Origin: CAVTAV01 sp963732795
Lineage (GTDB): Bacteria; Pseudomonadota; Alphaproteobacteria; CAVTAV01
Reading direction: 5' to 3'
Length of the DNA stretch: 64,000 nucleotides
Assembly (NCBI GenBank): GCA_963732795.1
Contig: CAVTAV010000006.1
Location: forward strand, 930,001 to 994,000
The position numbers were made by a program, and so were the translations under genes. Below are positions 28,686-41,398 of this stretch, piece by piece; position 1 is the first letter of the stretch, and every line of letters begins with the position of its first letter. The notes beneath the pieces are model-generated. The model saw only the letters and a program-made list of their open reading frames with translations. It was not told the DNA's origin and ran no database searches.

Positions 28686-29166
28686 CCGCCGTCACTTTCT
28701 TGGCCGAATCGTATTTTCCGCAGCTTCGCGCCAACTCGTCCCATTCGCCTTTCTTCTTGAGCGAATCCGCGATTTCCTTCGGCATGTAATTCTCGTCATG
28801 CTTGGCGAGGAGCTGGTCGGCATGAAACACACCGTCGCGGTCGAGCTTGCCTTCGGCCACGATGCACTGGCCCTCGCGGAACAGATCGGGCGGGATGCCG
28901 GTAAAGACCACGGGGATCGCGTTCTTCAGATCGGTTACGGTAAAGTCGATGGTCGCGGTGCTGGGAACGTGCTTGACGCTGCCCATCTCGACCAGCCCGC
29001 CAAGCTTGAAGTGCTGGTCGGGCTTGACCTTGCCGGCGAGCACATCGGTCGGCTCGTGGAAAAACACGAGATTGTCCTGCACGGCGAACAAGGCGAGGAA
29101 CACCGACGCGCCCAGAATGGTGACGCCCGCGACGACCGCGACCAGACGGCGATGCTTGGCTTTCAT
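28675..29166 (-). CDS. ccmE: Haem chaperone CcmE
   Basis: CcmE covalently holds haem on a periplasmic histidine and carries it from CcmABCD to CcmF. The 163-residue protein has one N-terminal anchor helix (LVAVVAGVTILGASVFLALFA), the OB-fold body (FKLGGLVEMGSV, VVFTGIPPDLFREGQ) and the haem-binding motif HxxxY in LAKHDENYMP. It overlaps ccmD by ATGA and ccmF by 11 bp. The frame is intact. Confidence 0.96.
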   Translation of the reverse strand: MKAKHRRLVAVVAGVTILGASVFLALFAVQDNLVFFHEPTDVLAGKVKPDQHFKLGGLVEMGSVKHVPSTATIDFTVTDLKNAIPVVFTGIPPDLFREGQCIVAEGKLDRDGVFHADQLLAKHDENYMPKEIADSLKKKGEWDELARSCGKYDSAKKVTADVR

Positions 29167-29372
29167 GAGGTCTCCTCTGCCCGGACGGCGGCGCGGCGGC
29201 GGCGATGCGGGCTCTGGTCCTGAAGCTTCTTGAGCTCCGCCTCGTTGACCTTGGTCCGCCGCCAGCTCGCGATCGCGATCCAGCCCATCACGACGGCCGA
29301 CACGCCATAGGCCGGCCAGATATACAGGGCATAGCCGCCCATCGCGAGGAAATGACTGATCGCGTCGCTCAT
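29163..29372 (-). CDS. ccmD: Haem exporter accessory protein CcmD
   Basis: CcmD is a small one-helix protein that helps release holo-CcmE from CcmABC. The ATG at 29372 overlaps the ccmC stop (ATGA), and the stop overlaps ccmE. The 69-residue product begins MSDAISHFLAMGGYALYIWPAYG, a typical CcmD opening, runs through a membrane helix and ends in a basic tail with QSPHRRRRAAVR. A longer upstream frame (to 29564) is an artefact of reading into ccmC. Confidence 0.9.
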   Translation of the reverse strand: MSDAISHFLAMGGYALYIWPAYGVSAVVMGWIAIASWRRTKVNEAELKKLQDQSPHRRRRAAVRAEETS

Positions 29373-30088
29373 TCGGCGGCCTGCGCTATCCGCAACTGAC
29401 GGACCTTCTGCTCGGCGATTTCCGCCCGCACCCGCCATAACAAAATCATGACGAAATAAGCCTGAAAAGCGAAGGCCATGACCATGAGTGGAATCAACAT
29501 CGACCCGGCCATATGCGGCCCGTCGATCCGGAACACGCTCGCCGGCTGATGCAGGGTGTTCCACCAGTTAACCGAAAAATGGATGATCGGCACGTTGACC
29601 ACGCCGACCAGCGCCACGATCGCGGCCGCCTTGGCGGCCTTCTCCCGATCGTCGAAGGCTTCCCAGAGCGCGATATAGCCGAGATAGAGAAACAACAGAA
29701 TCACCACCGAGGTCGTCCGAGCGTCCCACACCCACCAGGTGCCCCATTCGGGCCGGCCCCAGAGCGAGCCGGTCGCCAGCGCCAGGGCCGTGAAGCCCGC
29801 GCCGACGGGGGCGGAGGCCTTGGCCATCAGATCCGCGAGCGGATGCCGGTAGATGAGGCCGACCGCGCTCGCCATCGCCATTAAGACGTAGACCTCGAGC
29901 GCCATCCACGCCGAGGAGACGTGAAGCACCAGAATCCGCACCGTGTCGCCCTGCTGATAGTCGGCCGGCATCACGAACAGCGCGAGATAGACCCCAACCG
30001 CGAGCAGCACCACCGTGAGCCCGGTGACCCAAGGGAGGATCGCGGCGCTCAGGCGTAGAAACCGGGCGGGATTGGCAAATCTATGCAT
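29369..30088 (-). CDS. ccmC: Haem handling protein CcmC
   Basis: CcmC is a six-helix membrane protein that loads haem onto CcmE. It has the WWD-type motif WGTWWVWDARTTSVVILLF and two flanking conserved histidine regions (ILVLHVSSAWMAL; PIIHFSVNWWNTLHQP). The 239-residue length is normal. It lies 43 bp downstream of ccmB and is linked to ccmD by ATGA overlap. The frame is intact. Confidence 0.96.
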   Translation of the reverse strand: MHRFANPARFLRLSAAILPWVTGLTVVLLAVGVYLALFVMPADYQQGDTVRILVLHVSSAWMALEVYVLMAMASAVGLIYRHPLADLMAKASAPVGAGFTALALATGSLWGRPEWGTWWVWDARTTSVVILLFLYLGYIALWEAFDDREKAAKAAAIVALVGVVNVPIIHFSVNWWNTLHQPASVFRIDGPHMAGSMLIPLMVMAFAFQAYFVMILLWRVRAEIAEQKVRQLRIAQAAE

Positions 30089-30131
30089 ACCTTGGTGTAG
30101 TCCCCGCTGTTCGGCCGCGCAAGCCTGGCCC

Positions 30132-30797
30132 TCAGGCCAAAGCCAATTTCAGCGCACCGGCCGAGGCGACCGGCGAAAGCACGGTCGCAAAGAGCGTCAA
30201 GGCGCCCAGAATCATCAAATAAGGCGTGGCGCCATAACCGGCAATGGCGGAATCCACCGCACCGGCCCCAAAGATAATGACCGGAACATAGAGCGGCAAG
30301 ACCAGGAGCGACAAGAGAACCCCGCCGCGGCGCTGCGCCACAGTGACCGAGGCGCCGATCGCGCCGATCAGGCTCAAGGCGGGCGTGCCGATCAGCATGG
30401 CCGCGATCAGCACCGGCAGGCCCGAGGCCGGCATGTTCAGGAGCAAGGCCAGAATCGGCGCGGCGACGATCAGCGGCAGGCCCGTGGTGATCCAATGGGC
30501 GAGGCATTTCGCCAGCACGAGGGCCCAGAGCGGCAGGGGCGACAGCGCCATCAGATCGAGGCTTCCATCCTCGTAATCGGCCTGGAACAGCCGGTCCAGG
30601 CTAATGAGACAAGCGAGAAGCGCCGCGACCCAGATCACGCCCGACGAAATGCGCCGCAGCACGTCGAGCTCCGGCCCGACACCGAGGGGAAACAGGGTCA
30701 CCGCCATGACGAAGAAGATGACCGCCATCGTTCCCGCCCCGCCCTGGCGCAGAGCCAACGCGACATCGCGCCGCACGAGGGCGATGAAGGCCTTCAT
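30132..30797 (-). CDS. ccmB: Haem exporter permease CcmB
   Basis: CcmB is the membrane subunit of the CcmAB(C) ABC complex that drives release of holo-CcmE. The 221-residue protein has about six membrane helices and the family pattern VRRDVALALRQGGAG at the N-terminus and LPLYVPVIIFGAGAVDSA near the fifth helix. It overlaps ccmA by ATGA. The frame is intact. Confidence 0.95.
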   Translation of the reverse strand: MKAFIALVRRDVALALRQGGAGTMAVIFFVMAVTLFPLGVGPELDVLRRISSGVIWVAALLACLISLDRLFQADYEDGSLDLMALSPLPLWALVLAKCLAHWITTGLPLIVAAPILALLLNMPASGLPVLIAAMLIGTPALSLIGAIGASVTVAQRRGGVLLSLLVLPLYVPVIIFGAGAVDSAIAGYGATPYLMILGALTLFATVLSPVASAGALKLALA

Positions 30798-31459
30798 GCG
30801 GCCCGCCTCCCAGTGAAGGCCGACATATCGGTCTCGGTGACATTTTCGAGCCCGAGATCGATGTGAGTCGCGATCATCGCCATGCCGCCCCGGGCGCGAT
30901 GCGCGGCGATCAGATCCCCGAGGGCCGCGACCGAGGCCTTGTCGAGCGAGACCGTCGGTTCGTCCAACAGCCAGAGCGGCGCGGCGCTGATCCCGAGGCG
31001 CGCGAGGGCGACCCGGCGTTTCTGGCCGGCGGAGAGGAACCGTGCCGGCTGGTCGATCAGGTCTTCCAGCGCAAAGCGTTCCAGGGCGTCGTCGATCCGG
31101 TCTTCGGCGTGACCGCCTGCGAGCCGCGCCCAGAAGGCGAGATTCTCGCCCACCGTGAAGACCGGCTTCACCGCATCCAGGTGGCCGAGATAGAGAAGCC
31201 GCTCGCGATGGGCGTCCGGATCCTCAGTGATCGGCGCGCCGCCCCAGGCGAGCGCGCCGTCATAGGGCGCCAGAAATCCGGCGACGAGGCGCAGCAATGT
31301 CGACTTGCCGGCCCCGTTCGGGCCCTTGAGGAGAATTACGCCGCCGGGATCGAGCTGGAAGCTCAGCCCGCGAAAGACCATGCGCTCGCCGCGGCGCGCC
31401 GCGAGGTCGCGGCCGGTCAGGGGACCGGCGGCCGAGGCATCCTGCATGGCGAGTGTCAC
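30794..31459 (-). CDS. ccmA: Haem exporter ATP-binding protein CcmA
   Basis: CcmA is the ATPase of the CcmABCD complex. The 221-residue protein has the Walker A LLKGPNGAGKSTLLRL, the signature FLSAGQKRRVALARL, Walker B LWLLDEPTVSLD and the switch His in MIATHIDLGL. It is the first gene of the operon ccmABCDEFGHI, which runs without a break to 24497. The ATG at 31459 gives MTLAMQDASAAG; an internal start a few codons later is possible. It diverges from acnA. The frame is intact. Confidence 0.95.
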   Translation of the reverse strand: MTLAMQDASAAGPLTGRDLAARRGERMVFRGLSFQLDPGGVILLKGPNGAGKSTLLRLVAGFLAPYDGALAWGGAPITEDPDAHRERLLYLGHLDAVKPVFTVGENLAFWARLAGGHAEDRIDDALERFALEDLIDQPARFLSAGQKRRVALARLGISAAPLWLLDEPTVSLDKASVAALGDLIAAHRARGGMAMIATHIDLGLENVTETDMSAFTGRRAA

Positions 31460-31764
31460 CAGATCCGGCTCGGAAGGTAAGATCGGACGGGAGCCACTCT
31501 CACGCCCTGGCCCCCCTTATAAAGCCGGCGGAAGGGCGCGAAAAGCCCAAGGAAAAGGCACGAAAGGCCTCGTTTATCCCGTTGTTACCACATTATTAAC
31601 CGCCCCTTGCCGATATGCTATGGTTGGGATATGCCGACGGCGCGGGGCCGCCCGTTGCTCCGGCCCTTGTTCGCTGCCCGCTTGCGACCCATCGACGCGA
31701 CTTTCCCCGGCGCCGCTCTCGCGCGCCAAGCCGCGTTCCAACGAGCCCATAAGGAGCCGCCACC
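31460..31764. other. Divergent intergenic region between ccmA and acnA
   Basis: These 305 bp must hold the promoters of both the ccm operon and acnA. An A+T-richer segment lies at about 31580-31635 (gttgttaccacattattaacc, then gatatgctatgg), but I could not find a -35/-10 pair with proper spacing. AAGGAG, 8 bases before the acnA GTG, is the ribosome-binding site. No gene, RNA or repeat was recognised. Confidence 0.6.
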
Positions 31765-34459
<2,695 letters not shown>

Positions 34460-34565
34460 AGAACGGGGAAAGCGTTGCGACGTCCGAGCATTAGATGCCC
34501 GCAATGTTGATTCCTCACCGAAGCGTGATTCGCCTTGGCCGTGTGGCCTGCCTAACGTTTAAGCT

Positions 34566-35327
34566 ATGACACGCCGGGCCATCGCATCGCCCATTCTCGG
34601 ATTAGCCCTTGCCGTCGGCATCGGCGGGCCGGTCGCGGCGGCCAGTGAGACGGCCGCGCGGGCGGAAGCCACTCCCATCGTCCTCGAGCTTTTCACCAGC
34701 CAGGGATGCTCGTCCTGCCCGCCCGCCGACAGGCTGCTCGGCGAGCTGGGAAAGCGGCCCGATGTCCTCGTTTTGAGCCTGCCGGTGGATTACTGGGACT
34801 ATATCGGCTGGAAGGACACTTTCGCCTCCGCCGCCAATACCGAACGTCAGCGAAGCTATGCGCATTCGATGCATCATCGCAGCATCTATACGCCCGAGAT
34901 GGTCATCGACGGTCGTTACGATGCGGTCGGCTCCGACCGCGCGGATGTCGAGGGCGCGATCGCAAAAGCCCGAAAGACGGCGCGGGACCGTGTCGCCGTG
35001 ACGATCCGGCCCTCATCCGACGGCCTTACCGTCGATATCGCGGGCGGGCGCTCGGAGCGGCCGGCGACGGTGTGGCTGGTGCGTTACGATCCCCTGCACA
35101 CCGTGGCGATCGGCGCGGGCGAGAATACCGGCCACCGGATCTCCTATCACAACGTCGTCCGGTCCATGAAATCGATCGGAACATGGTCGGGCAAGCCGCT
35201 CACCATCCCGGTGAAGCGCCCCTTGCTCGACACCCTGCCCGGCGACCGCACTGCCGTGATCGTGCAATACGGCCGGACCGGCCCCATCGTCGGCGCCACG
35301 CATCTCAAGCCCGCGAAATCGGATTAG
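34566..35327 (+). CDS. DUF1223 protein, exported thioredoxin-like
   Basis: The 253-residue protein has a signal peptide (GLALAVGIGGPVAAA, cleavage near residue 26) and then the DUF1223 signature VLELFTSQGCSSCPPADRLL, a CxxC motif in thioredoxin-fold position, followed by LSLPVDYWDYIGWKDTFA and YTPEMVIDGRYDAVG. The CSSC motif suggests periplasmic thiol redox activity, but none has been shown for the family as far as I know. It lies 106 bp after acnA on the same strand, a conserved neighbourhood. The frame is intact. Confidence 0.88.
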   Translation: MTRRAIASPILGLALAVGIGGPVAAASETAARAEATPIVLELFTSQGCSSCPPADRLLGELGKRPDVLVLSLPVDYWDYIGWKDTFASAANTERQRSYAHSMHHRSIYTPEMVIDGRYDAVGSDRADVEGAIAKARKTARDRVAVTIRPSSDGLTVDIAGGRSERPATVWLVRYDPLHTVAIGAGENTGHRISYHNVVRSMKSIGTWSGKPLTIPVKRPLLDTLPGDRTAVIVQYGRTGPIVGATHLKPAKSD

Positions 35328-35420
35328 CGGCTACCCCCAAGACACCCGCTCATCCCGGCGAACGCCGGAAGGAGCGGATGAAGGGTTGAGGCTGGCCCAT
35401 TCGGCCTAAGGCCTTCGCGG

Positions 35421-37335
35421 CTACCCCGCCAGCCCCTTCGACATCATCGCGGCCAGGCGCTTGGCGAAGCCGACAGGGTCGGCCGGTTGCTCGCCTTCCA
35501 TGATGCGGGCCTGATCGAACAGGAGGTGGATGTGGTCGGCGATCTTGTCGACGCCGCCGGCCTGCTGGACCTGCTCGGCGAGCGAGCGGATCAGGGCGTG
35601 GCGCGGATTGATCTCCAGGATCTTGGGCCGTTCCGCATTGAGCTGATCGTGCTCCTTGAGAAGCCGCTGGAGATGGACGTCGAGATCGCCTTCGTCGGCA
35701 ACGAGACAGACGGCGCTCTCGGTCAGGCGATCCGTCGAGCGGACGTCCTTCACGGTATCGCCCAAGGTCTGCTTGAAGGCGGCGACGAGGGTCGCGACGG
35801 AAGCGTCACTCGGCGCGTCGGCCGGCTTTTCGTCCTCGGTCTTGGTCTCGATGCCGGAGAAATCGGGCGTGCCGCGGGTGATCGAACGGAACGGCTTGTC
35901 GTCATAGGCATTGACCGAGGGAAGCCAGAACTCGTCCACCGGATCGGTCAGGAGCAGCACCTCGATGCCGCGGGCGCGGAAGCCTTCGAGATGGGGGCTG
36001 CGCTTCAGAGCGTCCAAGTCGTCGCCCGTGAGATAGAAGATCTCCTTCTGCCCCTTGGGCATGCGCTCGACATAGTCCTTGAGCGAGGTCAGGCCGTCCG
36101 CTCCGGTCGAGCGGAAGCGGGCCAGCGCTCAGCAGGTCGTCGCGGCGCTCGAAATCCTCGTAGAGGCCTTCCTTGAGGACGGCGCCGAAGGTCTTCCAGA
36201 ACTTGGCGTATTCCTCCGGCTCCTTTTTCGCCTTCTTGTCGAGCTCGGCGAGGATCTTCTTGGTCACGCCGTTGCGGATCGCGGCGAGCAGCGGATTGTT
36301 CTGCAGCATCTCGCGGCTGATATTGAGCGCGAGATCGGCGGAATCGATCACGCCGCGCACGAAGCGCAGGTAAGGCGGCACCAGTTCCTTGCAGTCGTCG
36401 GTGATGAAGACGCGCCGGACATAGAGCTTGACGTGATTGGCGCGGGACGGATCGAACAGGTCGAAGGGCCGGGTCTCGGGAATGAACAGCAGCACGTCGT
36501 ATTCGATCTTGCCCTCGGCCTTGTAATGGAGCGTCAGCCACGGCTCGTCGAAGGCATGGGCGAGATGGTGATAACACTCCTTGTATTGCTCCGGCGTGAT
36601 CTCGGATTTCGGCCGGCTCCAGAGCGCCGAGGCTTCATTGACGGTCTCGGGCTCGCCGGGCTTGCCGTCCTTGACCTCGATAAGGCGGATCGGCAGCGAG
36701 ATGTGATCGGAATAGGTCTTGACGATGCGCTTGAGCTCGGCGGGCTCCAGGAACGATTTCGAATCCTTGCGGAGATGCAAGAGCACCGAGGTGCCGTGGT
36801 CGCGTTTCTCCGCCGCGCCGACGGTGAAGGTGCCGAGCCCGTCCGACGACCAGTGCCAGGCGTTCTCCTCGCCCGCCTTGCGGCTGACGACGTCCACCTT
36901 GTCGGCGACCATGAAGGCGGCATAAAAGCCGACGCCGAACTGGCCGATCATCGAGACGGCGTCCTTGTCGTCCTTCTTCTTCTCCGCCATCTGCTCGACG
37001 AAAGCGGCTGTGCCGGAGCGGGCGATGGTGCCGAGATTCTCGATCAGATCCTCGCGGTTCATGCCGACGCCGTTGTCGCTGATGGTGAGCGTCCCGGCCT
37101 TGGCATCGGTCGTGATGGTGACCGCGAATTCGTCGCCTTCGGTAAGGAGCTGCGGGTTGGTGAGCGCGAGATAGCGCAGACGGTCGCAGGCGTCCGAGGC
37201 GTTCGACACCAGCTCGCGAAGGAACACCTCCTTCTCGCTATAGACCGAGTGGGTCATGATATGGAGAAGCCGCGCGACCTCCGCCTGGAAGCCGAGTTTC
37301 TCCTCGCCGTTCATGCTTTCCTGAGCGTCAGACAT
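35421..37335 (-). CDS. htpG: Molecular chaperone HtpG (Hsp90), one frame break
   Basis: HtpG is the bacterial Hsp90, an ATP-driven dimeric chaperone. The GHKL ATP-binding N-domain has FLRELVSNASDACDRLR, ISDNGVGMNREDL and GQFGVGFYAAFMV. The middle domain has YVRRVFITDDC and GVIDSADLALNISREMLQ. The C-terminal dimerisation domain ends near PVGFAKRLAAMMSKGLAG. One extra G near 36126 (DDLLS to LARFRSTGADGLTSL) breaks the frame. The repaired length is about 637 residues, as expected. It is convergent with the DUF1223 gene; a short palindrome, ccggcgaacgccgg (about 35357), lies between them and may mark the transcript ends. Confidence 0.95.
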
Positions 37336-37380
37336 CCGGTGCGATCCTCTGATTCTTCCCCGCCGTTAAGGTCAGCGCAC

Positions 37381-37409
37381 CATATGTGGAACCGCGCCCC
37401 CGGCGTCAA
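37381..37409 (-). promoter_or_regulatory. Candidate htpG promoter
   Basis: On the minus strand, TTGACG (37404-37409) and CATATG (37381-37386) are spaced by 17 bp, 45 bp before the htpG start. The upstream box is part of CTTGAC, so it also partly fits the CTTG box of alphaproteobacterial heat-shock sigma-32 promoters, which would suit htpG. The match to either consensus is incomplete. Confidence 0.35.
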
Positions 37410-37445
37410 GACCCAGCGGCCACGTTATCAAGCGAATTGAAGGGG

Positions 37446-38627
37446 TTAGGTGCCGCCCGGGTTGGGTTTGCCGGGCTTATCGGACTTCTTCTCGTCCTTC
37501 GCCAAGAGATCCGACATCTTCTTGGTCAGATCCTTCGCCTTGTAGCTCGCCAGCTCATAGGCCCAGCCCTGGACGCGGTCGTTGATCGCCTTCGCCTCGG
37601 CGGGGACGTCGAGCGGCTTCTCTTTGGCCTTGTCCTTGTCTTTGTCCATAGCCTTGCCGGCATCTTTCGACGTCGTGTCGTCGGCGGATTTGGTTGCGGC
37701 GCTCTCATCGGCAGGTTCCGGGTGCTCGGCGCCGGGCAGGGCCTTGGCCTCGAACTCGATCCAGGTCTTCTTATCCGCCGACGCCAGCTTAGCGGTCACT
37801 TCGAGCCCGTCGAACGTGCGGTATACGGCGGAATCGGCCTTGGAGAAATCGACGTCGGAGGCCGGCTTCACGTCGTCGAACGACATATAGGCCAGCCCCT
37901 CGGCGATCGAATCGGGTGCGGCTTCGAATTGTAGCTTCGCCCCCGCCGGCATGTTGCGGACCTTGAAGTTCTTGTCGTTCTTCGACTCGCGATAGACGGC
38001 GAGCGTATTCCGGTCGGGGCCCGAGAGGACCGCTTCCTTCACCCGCTCGCGCGGTACGGCAACCGTGTCCTCGACCCACCAGGATTTCGGCGCGGTATCG
38101 ATATTCGGCGCGTTTTCGACCTGCCAGGCGCGGCCGCCGTCGGGCTTGCGGACATAGGCGCGCGCGGCATTGACGCCGGGCACGTATTTACGCTCGCCGA
38201 ACAGCGCGCTCGCCACCGTCTTGCCGTCGCTTTTGAGCTCGATGAGCTTGGCCTTGGAATCGTCCGCCGTGACGCTTTGGAGGCCGAGCTCGCCGAACAG
38301 CTTGGGATTATCGGTTTTGGCCTCGACCGTCTTCATTTCGGTCAGGCCGACGATGGTCTTCTTCACCATGTCGAACTTGGCCGGATAGTCGTCCTTGCTA
38401 GCGATGACCCAGCTGCCGTCCGGCATCCGCTTGATGACGGTCGAATCGGTGTGGCTCTTCACGTCGATCTCATCGACCGTGTTGATCTTGGCCGCGAGAT
38501 TCGGGAACAGCGGCGGCAATTCCTGAACCGACGCCATCTGATCGTTGCGGAGCCGAACCGAGTACGCCGCGGCGGCGATCACCACGACGGTCACGATCGT
38601 CAGGGAAACCAGATTTCTCGTCTTCAT
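37446..38627 (-). CDS. DUF4340 protein, membrane-anchored
   Basis: The 393-residue protein has one N-terminal membrane helix (LVSLTIVTVVVIAAAAYSV) and a large soluble, probably periplasmic, region of the DUF4340 type: FPNLAAKINTVDEIDVKSH, WVIASKDDYPAKFDMVKKTI, KLFGELGLQ and SWWVEDTVAVPRERV. The C-terminal 80 residues contain a low-complexity KDKDKAKEKP-type segment. DUF4340 genes regularly follow GldG-like genes in ABC-transporter operons, as here (45 bp after it). The function is unknown; the partners suggest an accessory part of a membrane export or envelope complex. The frame is intact. Confidence 0.85.
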   Translation of the reverse strand: MKTRNLVSLTIVTVVVIAAAAYSVRLRNDQMASVQELPPLFPNLAAKINTVDEIDVKSHTDSTVIKRMPDGSWVIASKDDYPAKFDMVKKTIVGLTEMKTVEAKTDNPKLFGELGLQSVTADDSKAKLIELKSDGKTVASALFGERKYVPGVNAARAYVRKPDGGRAWQVENAPNIDTAPKSWWVEDTVAVPRERVKEAVLSGPDRNTLAVYRESKNDKNFKVRNMPAGAKLQFEAAPDSIAEGLAYMSFDDVKPASDVDFSKADSAVYRTFDGLEVTAKLASADKKTWIEFEAKALPGAEHPEPADESAATKSADDTTSKDAGKAMDKDKDKAKEKPLDVPAEAKAINDRVQGWAYELASYKAKDLTKKMSDLLAKDEKKSDKPGKPNPGGT

Positions 38628-38672
38628 CGAATTTGCCCCCGTGCTCCGGGTCGGGACACCGTCATTCCGCCA

Positions 38673-40649
38673 TCATTCCTCTGGCTCGGCATCGGCCGTG
38701 CGGCGGCGCCGGCGGGTATAGGCCACCGACAGCGCGATCAGCAGGACCACCACCGGCATGAACCCGATATTGACCGCCTTGGTCCAGGTCTCAAGGGTTT
38801 CGATGTCCTTGCGGAGATCGTGCTGAACGTCGCGGAGCTGGCGGCGGATCACGACCATCTGGCCGCGGAACCGGTCGATCTCCTCCTGCTGCTGCGGGCT
38901 CAGAAGCGCGGTGCCCGAATCGCCCGGCTTCTGGGACTGCAGCTCGGCGATCCGCTTCTTGGCCTGGTCGAGATCGTCTTGGAGGCGCTGCTCCTTGGCG
39001 AGATACTGGTGCTCGGCGTCCTTGCGGATCGACTCGACGAGGGTGAAGGGCCGCGCCGAGGTGCCCCGACTGCGCAGGCTGATCAAATCGTTCGAGCCGG
39101 TCAGGTTGTCGATCGCGTTGATCACGAAGGCGCCGTTGTCGGCGATCGGAATCATCACGCGCTGGCCGAGGAAATTCTGGGTCTGGGCCCAGAACTTGTC
39201 GTCCCAGAGATCGGTGTCGGCGACCACGATGACGTTGATCGGCTCGACGGATTTCTTGAGATATTGCGTCGTCGGCGCGGCGTCCTTGTCGTCGGCCTTC
39301 GCCGCATCATCGCTCTTATCGGCGTCATTCTGCTTGCTCGTATCCTCGGTGGCTTTTGGCGGGCCGTCGGGGAAGGCCGTCGTCACATTGCCCGAGATCC
39401 GCGCCGCGACCGTATAGGACGAGTTGCTCGAAACGAATTCCCGGGTCAGCTCGTCCGGCTGAGGCTGGGTGCGGAGCTTCGCCGAATCGAGGATCATGGT
39501 GTTGCGGCTGGTGCTGACCAGGGGCTCGAAATTGGTCGTCGCCTTCGCCGTGCGGTCGAGATGGCCGACGCTCGCCATGTTGAGCGAGGACAGATTGGCG
39601 GTGACCACATCGTCCTTGGAGAAGTCGCCATCGCGGAAGCCGACCCAGATCAGGTAGTCGACCACCTTGCGGCCCGAGGACGGGTCGTTCATCTGGACCC
39701 GCTGGGCGCGGCCCAGATCGCCGACCACCTGATGCGGTGGCATGTCGACGCCCCAGTCGTTCAGGAGCTTCTTCAGATTCGACGAATCGGGAATCTTGGG
39801 GCCCGGCTGCCGGCTCGCCGCCTGCCGCATGCCCGCCGACGCGCCGATCTCGGAATAGGGATCGACGAAGACCAGCGCCCGGCCGCCACCGAGCACGAAC
39901 TGGTCGATCGCGAACAGGGTCTGATCGCTCAGATTGCTCGGATTGACGATCACGAGGACGCTGATGTCGTCGCTGATCTTGTCGGTATCGAGGTCGATCG
40001 GCTCGACGTCATAGGTGTCGGCGATCTGCTGATAGAGCTCATAGGGCATCGCCCCGCCCTGGATCGCGGCCATCGCGCCGCCCGGGCCGAATTGCAGCGG
40101 CAGGGAGGTCATCAGCCCGATCTTGGTGCGCTGGGTGTTCGACAGCTTGTCGACCAGATGGGTCAAATCGTATTCGAGGAACTGCTCGCGATCCTGGTTG
40201 AAGAACGCGATCACGTCCTGCTTGTCGGTCTGATTGGTGCCGACGAGGCCGAAATAGAGCGTGTCGCCGTTATTCACCGGCGCGCCCTGGAGGCCGTAGC
40301 TGACCGCCTCGTCCTCCTGGGGCGTGAACGGCTCGGGATTGATGATCCGGACCGAGAGCTTGCCGCCCGCGAGCGCGGAATATTCGCGCAGCAGATCCTC
40401 CACCCGGTCGGCATAGGCCCGGATCGAGGGATACTGGCTCGCGGCATCGGCCGAGAAATAGAGCCGCAAGGTCACCGGCTGCTTGAGATTCTTGAGGATG
40501 TGCTTGGTGCCGTCGCTCAAGGTGTAGAGCTTGTCCTGGGTGAGATCGAGCCGTTCGCCGCCCAGCATCGTCGACGCCAGGACATTCACCGCCAGGAACA
40601 GGGCGGCGCAAAGGATCAGGGTGATCGCGGTGGAGGTTCTTGCCTTCAT
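38673..40649 (-). CDS. GldG-family ABC transporter auxiliary protein
   Basis: The 658-residue protein starts with a membrane helix (AITLILCAALFLAVNVLAS) followed by ERLDLTQDKLYTLSDGTKHIL, the hallmark opening of GldG/ABC_transp_aux proteins, and LRLYFSADAA. The middle, with an IFT-like fold, includes VLVIVNPSNLSDQTLFAIDQF and GGGRALVFVDPYSE. A coiled coil (RLQDDLDQAKKRIAELQSQK and QMVVIRRQLRDVQHDLRKDI) precedes a final membrane helix (VVLLIALSVAYT) and an RRRRR tail. It lies 7 bp after the permease gene. In Bacteroidetes GldG serves gliding motility, but in proteobacteria the role is unknown. The frame is intact. Confidence 0.88.
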   Translation of the reverse strand: MKARTSTAITLILCAALFLAVNVLASTMLGGERLDLTQDKLYTLSDGTKHILKNLKQPVTLRLYFSADAASQYPSIRAYADRVEDLLREYSALAGGKLSVRIINPEPFTPQEDEAVSYGLQGAPVNNGDTLYFGLVGTNQTDKQDVIAFFNQDREQFLEYDLTHLVDKLSNTQRTKIGLMTSLPLQFGPGGAMAAIQGGAMPYELYQQIADTYDVEPIDLDTDKISDDISVLVIVNPSNLSDQTLFAIDQFVLGGGRALVFVDPYSEIGASAGMRQAASRQPGPKIPDSSNLKKLLNDWGVDMPPHQVVGDLGRAQRVQMNDPSSGRKVVDYLIWVGFRDGDFSKDDVVTANLSSLNMASVGHLDRTAKATTNFEPLVSTSRNTMILDSAKLRTQPQPDELTREFVSSNSSYTVAARISGNVTTAFPDGPPKATEDTSKQNDADKSDDAAKADDKDAAPTTQYLKKSVEPINVIVVADTDLWDDKFWAQTQNFLGQRVMIPIADNGAFVINAIDNLTGSNDLISLRSRGTSARPFTLVESIRKDAEHQYLAKEQRLQDDLDQAKKRIAELQSQKPGDSGTALLSPQQQEEIDRFRGQMVVIRRQLRDVQHDLRKDIETLETWTKAVNIGFMPVVVLLIALSVAYTRRRRRTADAEPEE

Positions 40650-40656
40650 CGCGCCG

Positions 40657-41395
40657 TCAGCTCGCTTTCTTCAATTCGACGACCACGCCGTTGGCGACCA
40701 GCCAGACGACGATGAGGGAGGCGAAGAAGACGAAGCTCTTCGCGGTGATCACGCCATCGACGATTCCGTTGAACTGGGTCAGGAAGCTGAACGAGGCGAC
40801 GATATCGGTGAAGAAGGGCGGCGCCCAGGAGCGCACGAGATCGAGCACGATGGGAAGCCCGCTCACCAGGAACAGGAAGCACACCGCGACGCTCACCACG
40901 AAGGCGATGACCTGGTTCTTGGTCGTCGCCGAGATGCAGGAGCCGATCGCGAGATAGGCGCCCGACATGAACAGGCTGCCGATATAGCCGGCCACGATCA
41001 CGCCGTTGTCGGGATTGCCGAGAATGTTGACCGTGATCCAGATCGGGAAGGTGAGCGCCAGCGCGATGGCCGTAAAGAGCCACGCCGCCAGGAACTTTCC
41101 GAGCACGGCGGCGGATAGCGGCACCGGCAGGGTGATCAGCAGCTCGATCGTGCCGCTACGGCGCTCCTCGGCCCACAGCCGCATCGAGATCGCCGGGATC
41201 AGAAAGAGATAGAGCCAAGGATGGAACGAGAAGAACGACTTTAGATCCGCCTGGCCGCGGTCGAAGAAGTTGCCGATATAGAAGGTGAAGACGCCGGTCG
41301 CCAACAGGAAGATGATGATGAACACATAGGCCGAGCGGCGTCGCGAAATAGCCCGAGAACTCGCGCTTCATCACGCTCCAGGTATCACGCAGCAC
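40657..41395 (-). CDS. ABC-2 type permease, GldF-like (one frame break)
   Basis: The membrane subunit of the GldA/F/G-like ABC system. It opens MLRDTWSVMKREFSGYFATPL at 41395 and continues, after one extra base near 41345, as YVFIIIFLLATGVFTFYIG. Six membrane helices are visible, with FFSFHPWLYLFLIPAISMRLWAEE and RRSGTIELLITLPV, the conserved cytoplasmic GTIELLLT-type coupling segment of ABC-2 permeases. The repaired length is about 245 residues, as in the family. The start lies 3 bp after the ATPase gene and the stop 7 bp before the GldG gene. Confidence 0.88.
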
Positions 41396-41398
41396 GGC